Origin: Streptomyces mashuensis | GTDB taxonomy: Bacteria; Actinomycetota; Actinomycetes; Streptomycetales; Streptomycetaceae | DNA length: 64,000 nucleotides | Assembly (NCBI RefSeq): GCF_014654785.1 | Contig: NZ_BNBD01000001.1 | Location: 1,116,001 to 1,180,000 of the forward strand | Direction of reading: 5' to 3' | The notes under the pieces: model-generated | Databases searched by the model: none | What the model was told of the DNA's origin: nothing | Seen by the model: the letters and a program-made list of their open reading frames with translations, nothing else | Position numbers and translations under genes: made by a program | Shown: piece after piece, positions 53,523 to 60,879 of the stretch | Numbering within the stretch: the first letter of the stretch is position 1 | Layout of the letters: each line of letters opens with the position of its first letter

Positions 53523-54650
53523 TCACCCGAACGATTCCGGGCCGTAGACGCGGCGGGCGTTGTCCGCGGCGATCATCGCGGCGACCCGCTGCGCGTCCGC
53601 GGCCGCCCAGACGCCCTCGGCCACCCACGCGCCCAGCACGTGGCGCAGCCCCCGGCGGAACAGCTCGGCGCCCACCACGTACAGCTCCGGCAGCCCGTAG
53701 GCGTCGGTGGAGAACAGGAGTTTGCCGAAGGGGGCGAGTTCCAGCATCTCGCCGAGCACGGCGGTGGCGCGGGCGCCGGTGTGGGTGAGGGCGAGGCCCA
53801 TGTCGAGGTGGACGTGCGGGAAGGCGTGTGCGAGGTAGCCGGCCTGCCGGTGGTACGGGTAGCAGTGCAGCAGGACGAGGGGGCAGCCGGTGGGTGCGGT
53901 GGCGCGGACGAAGCCGGTGAGCAGCAGCGGGTCGCAGTGGTGGAGGGTGAGGTCGGGGTCGCCGAACCCGGTGTGCAGCTGGAGGGGCCGGCCGGTGCGG
54001 ACGGCCGACCACAGCAGGTGGCGCAGGAGGACGGGGTCGGTGAGCCGGCCGCCGGGGGAGCGGCCGGCCAGCCAGCGGCCGGCGGCGGCGCGGACCTCGG
54101 CCGGGCCGGGCGGTGCGGGGTCGATGTCCAGGCCGTGGCGGTAGGCGAGCACGGATTTGAAGCCGGCGGCGGTGCCGGCGCCGTCCTCGACGGCGCCGGC
54201 CAGGCCGTCGAGGAAGGCGCGGGTGTCGTCGGTGCGGTCGGCGGTGTGTTCGGCGAGCCGTTCCAGGCGGAGGATCTCGCGGGCGGTGGTGCCGGGCCCG
54301 GCGGCCGCGGCCAGTTCGGCGGGGCCGAGGAGGTCGCCGGGGATGCCGGTGTCGACGAGGAGGCCGCCGATGCCGCTGCCGGCGAGGAGCCGCCGGGTGG
54401 TTTCGGCGGCGCCCAGTTCGCGCCGGCGGGCGAGGTAGGCGTCGGGCGGGCAGTGCGGTTCGAGGCCGAGGAGGGGTGGGCACCAGCGGCGTACGGCGAA
54501 GCCGGCCTGGGTGTCGAAGAAGGTGGTGCCCGGGGCGGGCGGCGCGTCGGACTCGGTGAGGAAGGACGCGAACCGTTCGGCGGTGGGGTCGGTGCGGAGC
54601 ACGCCGTGGCAGTGGTGGTCGAGGAGGGGCGGCAGGGGCAGCGCGCTCAT
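53523..54650 (-). CDS. Metal-dependent amidohydrolase (FluG N-domain type)
   Basis: The 375-residue TIM-barrel hydrolase has LLDHHCHGVLRTDP at the N-terminus (H-x-H metal site at 13-15). LQLHTGFGDPDLTLHHCDP, VLLHCYPYHRQAGYLAH and FSTDAYGLPELYVVGA supply further His and Asp ligands. It belongs to amidohydrolase_2 (PF04909). Its ATG directly follows the stop of the glutamine-synthetase-like gene with no gap. The pair together match the two halves of fungal FluG, so this protein may hydrolyse the gamma-glutamyl amide or a precursor handled by its partner (inference). Confidence 0.9.
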   Translation of the reverse strand: MSALPLPPLLDHHCHGVLRTDPTAERFASFLTESDAPPAPGTTFFDTQAGFAVRRWCPPLLGLEPHCPPDAYLARRRELGAAETTRRLLAGSGIGGLLVDTGIPGDLLGPAELAAAAGPGTTAREILRLERLAEHTADRTDDTRAFLDGLAGAVEDGAGTAAGFKSVLAYRHGLDIDPAPPGPAEVRAAAGRWLAGRSPGGRLTDPVLLRHLLWSAVRTGRPLQLHTGFGDPDLTLHHCDPLLLTGFVRATAPTGCPLVLLHCYPYHRQAGYLAHAFPHVHLDMGLALTHTGARATAVLGEMLELAPFGKLLFSTDAYGLPELYVVGAELFRRGLRHVLGAWVAEGVWAAADAQRVAAMIAADNARRVYGPESFG

Positions 54651-56006
54651 TCAGTACCGTCCGCGGGTGGCGGCGGCGAGCTCCTGCGGGGAGACGCCGT
54701 CCAGCAGGGCGGCTTCGGCGGCGCGGACGGCGGCGACCGTCTCGAACAGGTCGTCGCCCAGGGCCCGGCGGAGCACATCCGAGCGGCGGAAGTGGTCGAG
54801 GGCCTCGGGGAGCGAGGTGGGCAGGCGGGGGTGACCGCCGGTGACGGCGGGGTCGGCCGTGGCGGGCGGCGGCAGCCGCAGCCCGTCGTCCACCCCGGCC
54901 AGGCCGGCGGCGAGCACCGCGCCGGTGAGGAGGTACGGGTTGGCGGCGGCGTCGAAGCACTTGACCTCGGCGTTGGCGCCGGCGGGGTCGTCGGGGGCGC
55001 CGGTGATGAAGCGGAGGGCGGCTTCTCTGTTCTCCGGCCCCCAGCACTGGAACGCGCCGGCCCAGCGGGAGGGTTCCAGGCGGAGGTAGCCGGCGGGGGA
55101 GGGGGCGCCGAGGGCGAGGAGGGCGGGGAGTTCGCGCAGGACACCGGCGAGGAACGCCTGGCAGATGTCGGTCATGCCGTACGGGCCGTCGCCGCCCCGG
55201 AACAGGTTGCGGTCGTCCTCCCAGAGGCTGACGTGCAGATGGGCGCCGTTGCCCACGCCACCGGGCTCCACGACGGGGCCGAACAGGGGCGTCAGCCCGT
55301 GCCGGTGGGAGACCGCGCGGATCGTCTCGCGCACGAGGACGGACAGGTCGGCGGCGCCCACCGGGTCCGAGGGAGCCACCGACACCTCGAACTGCCCCGG
55401 CGCGTACTCGGGGTGCAGCTGCAACACGTCGACCTGCTGCGCCGCCAGAGCGCGCAGGACGTCGCGCAGGTAGCCGGAGAGCTCGGTGACGCGGGTCAGC
55501 CCATAAGCGGGGCCGGAACTGCCGTACGTGAGCGCCTCGCCCTTCCCGTCCGCCGTCCCGGCGCGGACCACGACCCACTCGGTCTCGAAGCCCATGCGCG
55601 GCCGCAGGCCCCGGTCCCGGGCCGTGTCCGCCATCCGGCGCGCGAACTGCCGCTGGCAGCCCGTGTAGGGGGTGCCGTCCTGCCAGAAGCGGTCGACCGG
55701 TGCCCACGCCCAGCCCGGATGGCCGGCGAGGACCGTCAGCCGGTCCAGGTCGGGGAAGAGCCGCAGGTCGCCCACGGGCCGGCCCTCGGCGCTGGAGTCG
55801 TCGACGAGGAAGACGTCGAAGCAGGGCCCCGCGCCCACGCCCCAGCGGGCGGTGTGCGCCAGCCGGGCCGTGGGCACCGTCTTGACCCGGCTGATGCCCG
55901 CGTTGTCAACGAACGTCAGGGCGACCCCCTGGACGTCCTGCGCGGTGAGCTGCGCGGCCGCCTGCCGTGCCGCCGACTCCGCCCGCTGCCGTTCCGGTCC
56001 TGCCAC
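54651..56006 (-). CDS. Glutamine-synthetase-like gamma-glutamyl ligase
   Basis: The 451-residue protein has the GS beta-grasp N-domain (VTFVDNAGISRVKTVP-like VALTFVDNAGISRVKTVP near residue 28) and a catalytic domain. Evidence includes LHPEYAPGQFEVSVAPSD, GNGAHLHVSLWEDD, and NREAALRFITGAPDDPAGANAEVKCFDAAANPYL. It is of the GSI-like GlnA3/GlnA4 class that glutamylates amines such as polyamines or ethanolamine rather than ammonia in Streptomyces. The adenylylation site of true GlnA is not evident. It starts with GTG and is coupled to the downstream amidohydrolase. Confidence 0.9.
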   Translation of the reverse strand: MAGPERQRAESAARQAAAQLTAQDVQGVALTFVDNAGISRVKTVPTARLAHTARWGVGAGPCFDVFLVDDSSAEGRPVGDLRLFPDLDRLTVLAGHPGWAWAPVDRFWQDGTPYTGCQRQFARRMADTARDRGLRPRMGFETEWVVVRAGTADGKGEALTYGSSGPAYGLTRVTELSGYLRDVLRALAAQQVDVLQLHPEYAPGQFEVSVAPSDPVGAADLSVLVRETIRAVSHRHGLTPLFGPVVEPGGVGNGAHLHVSLWEDDRNLFRGGDGPYGMTDICQAFLAGVLRELPALLALGAPSPAGYLRLEPSRWAGAFQCWGPENREAALRFITGAPDDPAGANAEVKCFDAAANPYLLTGAVLAAGLAGVDDGLRLPPPATADPAVTGGHPRLPTSLPEALDHFRRSDVLRRALGDDLFETVAAVRAAEAALLDGVSPQELAAATRGRY

Positions 56007-56141
56007 CGTCCGCTCCTCACCGGGGCGTTCCCCCTCGGCGCGATCCCATCGGGTCCGCTCGTATTACACCGCACGGCCCGCCCGGCGGGGGCGGATCCGG
56101 CCGGGCCCGGCATGCGGCGTCACCGGGCCCGGCCGTGCGCG

Positions 56142-57386
56142 TCAGCGCAGGGCCGTCAGCTTCTCCAGGGACGGGGAACGCTGGGCGGTGTGCCCCTTGG
56201 CGGGCGGCACCGTGCCGCAGTACTCGGCCTCCACCAGGGCCCCGAGGTCGCCCAGCCAGTCGCCGTTGAGGTTGAACGCGGTGGTGTGGCGGCCGTCGTC
56301 CGTGGAGGCGGCCAGGGTCGACGAGCCGTGGATGCCACCGGTGTGCAGCCACACGGACGTGCCGCAGGAGAGTTTCGCGCGCATGAGGCCCAGGCCGTAG
56401 CCGGCGGCACCGGCGGACTCGCCTCCGGGGCCGGTGGGCACGGCGGTCAGCAGCTCCTTCTGCTGCTTGGCGGGCAGCAGCTTCCCGCCGACGAGCGCGG
56501 AGTAGAACCGGTTGAGGTCTCCGGTGGTCGAGATGATCTCACCGGCGGCCCAGCCCCACGACGGGTTGAGCTCGGTGGTGTCCTGGATGGGGCCGGACGG
56601 GCCCGACGGGCCGAACTTCAGCTTGCTGTAGGCGCGGCCGTGCGGCGAGGGCATGGCCGACGAGTTGCCCGGCAGGGTGGTGTCGCGCAGACCGGCCGGG
56701 CGCAGCACGCGCTGCCGCACCTCCTGCGCCCAGGAGCGGCCGGTGACCTTCTCGGCCACCATGCCGGCCAGGACGTAGTTGGTGTTCGAGTAGTTCCAGC
56801 CGGTGCCGGGGGCGAAGTCCGGCTGGTGCCGCATGGCCAGGCCCACCAGCTGCCCGGGCTTCCAGACGTCGTAGCGGTGCTGGGGGAAGCCGGTGGTGAG
56901 GGCCGCGGCCAGCTCGGGGTCGGCGGTGTAGTTGTAGATGCCGCTGGTGTGGTTGAGCAGCTGGCGCAGGGTGATGCGGGTGCCGTCGTGGCCGTTGCCG
57001 CGGACCAGGCCCGGCAGGTGGCGGTCGACGGTGTCGTCCAGGTTCAGCCTGCCCTCGGCCTCCAGCTGGAGCAGCACCACGGAGGTGAAGGCCTTGGTGA
57101 CGCTGCCGATGCGGAACCGGTCGCGGTCGGTGCGCTTGCGCCCGGTGGAGAGGTCGGCCACGCCGGCCGAGCCCTTCCACGTGGCGCCGTGGTCCTCGCT
57201 GCGGCCCAGGACCCCGGGTATGCCCTCCTTCACGTGTTGGTCCATCACCGCCCGTACGGCGGCGTGCCGGTCGTGGTCCGGTCCCGGTGAGGGGGCCGCC
57301 GTGGCGGCGGTCGCGGTGAGGGCTGTCGCGGCCAGGGCGGACACCATGGTCCCCGCCAGGACACGGGTCGCTCGGCGTGCTCTCAT
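56142..57386 (-). CDS. Secreted serine hydrolase, beta-lactamase/D,D-peptidase fold
   Basis: The 414-residue precursor has a signal peptide (MRARRATRVLAGTMVSALAA; cleavage near ATA-APS, residue 31) and the class C-type motifs: S95-V-T-K98 (IGSVTKAFTS), a Y-x-N motif in NYSNTNYVLAG and an H-T-G motif in WLHTGGIHGSS. It resembles Streptomyces R61 D,D-carboxypeptidase and related esterases; D,D-peptidase, amidase and esterase activities are all known in the family. The start MRARRA is chosen over an upstream ATG because the signal begins there. It lies upstream of the GS-like gene on the same strand, 135 bases away. Confidence 0.92.
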   Translation of the reverse strand: MRARRATRVLAGTMVSALAATALTATAATAAPSPGPDHDRHAAVRAVMDQHVKEGIPGVLGRSEDHGATWKGSAGVADLSTGRKRTDRDRFRIGSVTKAFTSVVLLQLEAEGRLNLDDTVDRHLPGLVRGNGHDGTRITLRQLLNHTSGIYNYTADPELAAALTTGFPQHRYDVWKPGQLVGLAMRHQPDFAPGTGWNYSNTNYVLAGMVAEKVTGRSWAQEVRQRVLRPAGLRDTTLPGNSSAMPSPHGRAYSKLKFGPSGPSGPIQDTTELNPSWGWAAGEIISTTGDLNRFYSALVGGKLLPAKQQKELLTAVPTGPGGESAGAAGYGLGLMRAKLSCGTSVWLHTGGIHGSSTLAASTDDGRHTTAFNLNGDWLGDLGALVEAEYCGTVPPAKGHTAQRSPSLEKLTALR

Positions 57387-57603
57387 GTCGCCTGCCTTTC
57401 GGAAGAAGGTCCTGAAGAAGGTCGTCCTACGCCCTCCCGGACGGCGACCGGCGGCCCGTTGCCTGACCGGACCCGGTGGGGAGGGGCGGAATCCGGCCAG
57501 TCGGACCGTCGTACCGGGGGCACCTGACATGTCGTGATCTCGCCCTCAATCTCACCCGATCGACGGAATGCACCCGAGGTGACCGAACAACTACGGTTGG
57601 TGT

Positions 57604-57984
57604 ATGGCGAGGCGGGGTCGTGCCGGCGGTCCGCAGTCCGTGGCGCGGGCTGTGGTGGCCGTGCTGGCCTCCGTCCTGCTGTTGCTGGCCGGCACCGTCG
57701 CCGGGGCGGGCGAGGCGGTCGAGCCGGGTACCGTCCGCGAGGAGGTGCCGCTGTCGGCGCTCGCGGTGGACGGCTCTCCCGACGAGGGCCTGCCGTGTGT
57801 GCCGGAGCAAGGCGTAGCGCGTCCGGGGAGGGTGGGGCGGCCCGTGGGCAGGCGTTCCTGTCCGCAGGCCGGCGTGTCCGGGGCGGCCGGGGCCGGGGGG
57901 CCCGCCGCCCCGCGGCCGCCGGCCGGGCCCGGTGGCGCCGCCGTCGCCGCCGGTCACGCGTGCCATTCCGTCCTGCGCTGCTGA
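57604..57984 (+). CDS. Small exported or membrane-anchored protein of unknown function
   Basis: The 126-residue product has one hydrophobic segment (residues 15-34, AVVAVLASVLLLLAGTVAGA), a Pro/Gly/Ala-rich remainder, and cysteines at LPCVPEQ, RSCPQAG, GHACHSVL and the C-terminal residue. The last residues HACHSVLRC are a Cys/His cluster. No family recognised. The A/T-containing stretch before the ATG (about 57560-57600) is a plausible promoter. It may belong with the iron-linked genes to the right, but nothing shows this. Confidence 0.5.
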   Translation: MARRGRAGGPQSVARAVVAVLASVLLLLAGTVAGAGEAVEPGTVREEVPLSALAVDGSPDEGLPCVPEQGVARPGRVGRPVGRRSCPQAGVSGAAGAGGPAAPRPPAGPGGAAVAAGHACHSVLRC

Positions 57985-58132
57985 GAGGGCCCGCTCCGTT
58001 CCGCGCCGCGTTCCGGCGTCGGACGGGGCGTCGTGCATTCCCGTCCTCTCCCGAGCCCTTGAGCCCTCGTGGCCGAGCCCCGAGGGGTTCCGCCGGCACG
58101 CCCGGCAGGCATGACAGCAGGAGTCACCCATC

Positions 58133-58384
58133 ATGCGCATCGACCCCGCGCGCGCCCTCGGCGCCTACGTCCGCGCCGAGGCGTACCGCGCCTTCCGTCC
58201 CCGGCCCGAGCCCGAGCCGGCCCCCGTCGTCGTCGAGGAGCGGCCCGAGGAGGCGCTGCCCGCCCGGCCCGCGGGCCCGCGGCCGGGCCTGCTCGCCCGG
58301 CTGAGGTTCCTCCTCGCCGCCCGGCCCCCCGTCAGCCGTCAGGACGGCCGTCAGGAGGTGGGGAGCGGACTGCCGACGGAGTGA
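58133..58384 (+). CDS. Small protein of unknown function
   Basis: The 83-residue protein MRIDPARALGAYVRAEAYR... has a short amphipathic N-terminal helix, a Pro/Glu-rich linker (residues 24-47) and a second basic/hydrophobic helix (GLLARLRFLLAARP). It has no signal peptide. GCAGGAGTCACCC precedes the ATG. It ends three bases before the iron box, so it is upstream of, not within, the iron-controlled unit. Confidence 0.5.
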   Translation: MRIDPARALGAYVRAEAYRAFRPRPEPEPAPVVVEERPEEALPARPAGPRPGLLARLRFLLAARPPVSRQDGRQEVGSGLPTE

Positions 58385-58387
58385 CAT

Positions 58388-58406
58388 TTAGGTAAGGCTA
58401 ACCTAA
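58388..58406. promoter_or_regulatory. Iron box (DmdR/IdeR operator) ahead of the siderophore-binding gene
   Basis: TTAGGTAAGGCTAACCTAA differs at one position from the 19-bp consensus TTAGGTTAGGCTAACCTAA. It lies 111 bases upstream of the lipoprotein gene at 58518. Iron-loaded DmdR1 would repress from here. Confidence 0.9.
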
Positions 58407-58517
58407 TATCCACCTGCGTCCGGTGGAGGCCCCCACCCTCCTCCGGACGCCTCCGCCTGTCCCGACCTTGACCGAATCCCACCGGCAGCCGCCGGTATTC
58501 ACCGCCCGGAGCCTTCG

Positions 58518-59516
58518 ATGACCGCACCCCTCCGCCCCCGCCCCTCCCTGCCGCGCCGCGCGGCACGGGTCCTCGCCGCCGTGGGAGCGGCCGCCCTGCT
58601 GGTGACCGGCTGCGGCTCGTCCGGAGGTTCCGGCGGTGACCGGGACGGCGGCGTGCGGGCCGGGTCCTCGGGTGGCACCCGTACGGTCAAGGACGCCACC
58701 GGCACCGCGGTGCAGGTGCCCGAGCACCCCCGGCGCATCGTCACCCTCACCCAGGAGGACCTCGACGCGGTGCTCGCCCTGGGCCTCAAGCCCGTCGGCA
58801 TCACCAACGGGCAGGGGATGGACAAGCCCCCGGCCTACCTCGCGGACAAGGTCAAGGGCGTCGACGTCGTCGGCAATCTGCTGCAGCCCGTCATGGACAA
58901 GGTCGTCGCCGCCCGCCCCGACCTCATCCTGGCCGGCGACATGCAGGACCAGCAGGTGCTGAAGCAGCTGCGGAGCATCACCCCCGCGACCCTCGTCACC
59001 ATGGCGCCCACGGACGACTGGAAGTTGTCGTTCCGGGGCATCGCCAACGCGGTCAACAGCATCGACAAGGCGAACGAGGTCATCGCCGGCTACGAGGCGA
59101 AGGCGAGGAGGGCCGGCGAGGACCTCGGCGCGAACAAGGGCGCCGCGGTCTCCATCGTCCGCTGGAACCCGGACGGTCCCAGCTGGATGGAGAAGAAGCA
59201 GTTCGCCAGCGGTGTCGCCCTCGACATGGGGCTGAAGCGTCCCAAGGCGCAGGACAAGGACGGCAACGCGCACACGCCGCCGCTGAGCCTGGAGCGCATC
59301 TCCGAGATCGACGGCGACTGGCTGTTCCTCTCCACGCTGACGTCCGACGGCGAGAAGGCGCTGAAGGACGTGCAGGAGAAGCCGGCGTACAAGGACCTGA
59401 ACGCGGTGAAGCAGGGGCACGTCGTGACGGTGAGCGGCTCGGTGTGGTCCACGCGCGGCGGCCCCCTCGCGAGCCAGGCCGTCATCGACGACCTCACGAA
59501 GGCACTGAAGAAGTAG
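58518..59516 (+). CDS. Iron-siderophore ABC transporter substrate-binding lipoprotein
   Basis: The 332-residue protein has a lipoprotein signal (LLVTGCGSSG, lipidated C32) and a FepB/FecB-type periplasmic-binding fold (PF01497). Markers are HPRRIVTLTQEDLDAVLALG, KPVGITNGQG, RPDLILAGDM, and the C-terminal LNAVKQGHVVTVSGSVW. The iron box just upstream, and a siderophore NRPS gene 1.4 kb to the right, support a role in ferric-siderophore uptake. The permease and ATPase genes are not in this window. The ligand is unknown. Confidence 0.93.
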   Translation: MTAPLRPRPSLPRRAARVLAAVGAAALLVTGCGSSGGSGGDRDGGVRAGSSGGTRTVKDATGTAVQVPEHPRRIVTLTQEDLDAVLALGLKPVGITNGQGMDKPPAYLADKVKGVDVVGNLLQPVMDKVVAARPDLILAGDMQDQQVLKQLRSITPATLVTMAPTDDWKLSFRGIANAVNSIDKANEVIAGYEAKARRAGEDLGANKGAAVSIVRWNPDGPSWMEKKQFASGVALDMGLKRPKAQDKDGNAHTPPLSLERISEIDGDWLFLSTLTSDGEKALKDVQEKPAYKDLNAVKQGHVVTVSGSVWSTRGGPLASQAVIDDLTKALKK

Positions 59517-59576
59517 GGCGCGCGAACCGGGCGGGCCTCCGCGGGCCGCCCGGTACCGGCGTCGTACGGACTCGTG

Positions 59577-60722
59577 TCAGCGCTCCGCGCGCCGGGCCGC
59601 GAAGTCCGCGGCCGTCCACGCCATGCCCACCGCGCCGTCCACGACCGCCCGTTCCGCCTCCGGCGACACCGCCGCCTCCGCGAACGCCGCCTCGTGCGGC
59701 CCGCACGCACCGCCCGTGATGTCCAGCACCGGGTGGAGCGACGGCACCACGTGCGACACGTTCCCCATGTCCGTGCAGGCGAAGGCGGTCCGTGCCACCG
59801 GCTCCGGGCGGCCCAGCCGCCGCGCGTTCTCCCGCCACAGCCCGGCGAGCCCGGGGTCCGTGCGGAAGTCGAGGTATTCGGGCTCGGGCCGGGTCAGGGA
59901 CACCTCGCACCCGGTGGCCAGCGCGCCCGCGCGGAAGCACGCCTCGACGCGGTCGCGCAGCTCCCGCAGGTCGTCCGCGACCGTGGCACGGATCTCGTAC
60001 TCCGCCGTGGCCCGGTCCGGTACGAGGTTCGGCGCGGTCCCCGCGGCCGTCGTCACCCCGTGCACCTTCCACTCCGGCGGCAGCTGCTGCCGCAGCAGCC
60101 CCAGCGCGACCTGGGCGACCGTCAGGGCGTCGGCCGCGTTGCGGCCCCGGTGCGGCTCCAGCGTGGCGTGCGCCGCCTTCCCCCGGTACTCCACCGACAG
60201 CGTGCCCAGCGCGAACGACGTGAACTCCGTGACCTCGAACGGGCACGGGTGCACCATCATCGCCGCGTCCACGCCCGCGAACACCCCGGCCTCCAGCAGC
60301 AGCGCCTTGCCCGCGCCGCGCTCCTCCGCCGGGGCGCCCACGACCCGTACGGTCAGGCCCAGTTCGTCCGCGTACGGCGCCAGGGCCAGGGCCGCGCCGA
60401 CGCCGGCGGCCGCGATGACGTTGTGGCCGCAGGCGTGGCCGAGGCCGGGCAGCGCGTCGTACTCGCACACCACGGCCACCGTCACCGGGCCCGTACCCGC
60501 CGTCGCGACGAAGGCGGTGTCCAGGCCGCCGGCGGGTGCGGTGACCGCGAAGCCGTGCCGGCGCAGCGCCTCGGCGCACCATGCCGCCGCGCGGTGCTCG
60601 CCGAAGGCGGTCTCCGGGTGCGCGTGGATGCGCCGGCTGAGCGCGACGAGCTCCTCGCGCAGCTGCGAAACCCGCTCGCGCATCGCTGATTTGAGGCCCT
60701 CGGCCACGGTGGTGTCCGGCAT
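59577..60722 (-). CDS. M20-family amidohydrolase (aminoacylase/carboxypeptidase type)
   Basis: The 381-residue zinc hydrolase has the M20D pattern: RRIHAHPETAFGEHRAAAW at the N-terminus, CEYDALPGLGHACGHN with metal ligands, GAPAEERGAGKALLLEAG with the catalytic Glu, and TDMGNVSHVVPSLHPVLDI with the late His. It is similar to hippurate hydrolases and p-aminobenzoyl-glutamate hydrolase. The ATG at 60722 (MPDTTVAEG) is chosen; 23 more codons are open upstream. It is divergent from the NRPS gene with an iron box between, so it may be iron-repressed and act on the siderophore or a precursor (inference). Confidence 0.9.
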   Translation of the reverse strand: MPDTTVAEGLKSAMRERVSQLREELVALSRRIHAHPETAFGEHRAAAWCAEALRRHGFAVTAPAGGLDTAFVATAGTGPVTVAVVCEYDALPGLGHACGHNVIAAAGVGAALALAPYADELGLTVRVVGAPAEERGAGKALLLEAGVFAGVDAAMMVHPCPFEVTEFTSFALGTLSVEYRGKAAHATLEPHRGRNAADALTVAQVALGLLRQQLPPEWKVHGVTTAAGTAPNLVPDRATAEYEIRATVADDLRELRDRVEACFRAGALATGCEVSLTRPEPEYLDFRTDPGLAGLWRENARRLGRPEPVARTAFACTDMGNVSHVVPSLHPVLDITGGACGPHEAAFAEAAVSPEAERAVVDGAVGMAWTAADFAARRAER

Positions 60723-60794
60723 GTGCCGCTCCTGTCGTCGGTACCGGCCGGCGGGGCGCCTCGGTCCGGCACCCCTCTCACCGGCAACCAAAAG

Positions 60795-60813
60795 ATAGCT
60801 TAGGCTTACCTAA
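60795..60813. promoter_or_regulatory. Second iron box, between the M20 hydrolase and NRPS genes
   Basis: The 19-mer ATAGCTTAGGCTTACCTAA matches 16 of 19 positions of the DmdR/IdeR consensus. It lies 66 bases before the NRPS ATG and 72 bases from the divergent hydrolase start, so it can control both. Confidence 0.85.
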
Positions 60814-60879
60814 GTCGACGTGCCCGGGATGTCCCCGGAGCGCGCAGCACCCCTGTCACCTCACGGGAGTCCCCACGCC

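Noticed and set aside
53079-57290. Rightward open frame of about 1400 codons
   Set aside because: Antisense to the amidohydrolase, glutamine-synthetase-like and serine hydrolase genes; composition is Gly/Val/Arg-rich with no domain.
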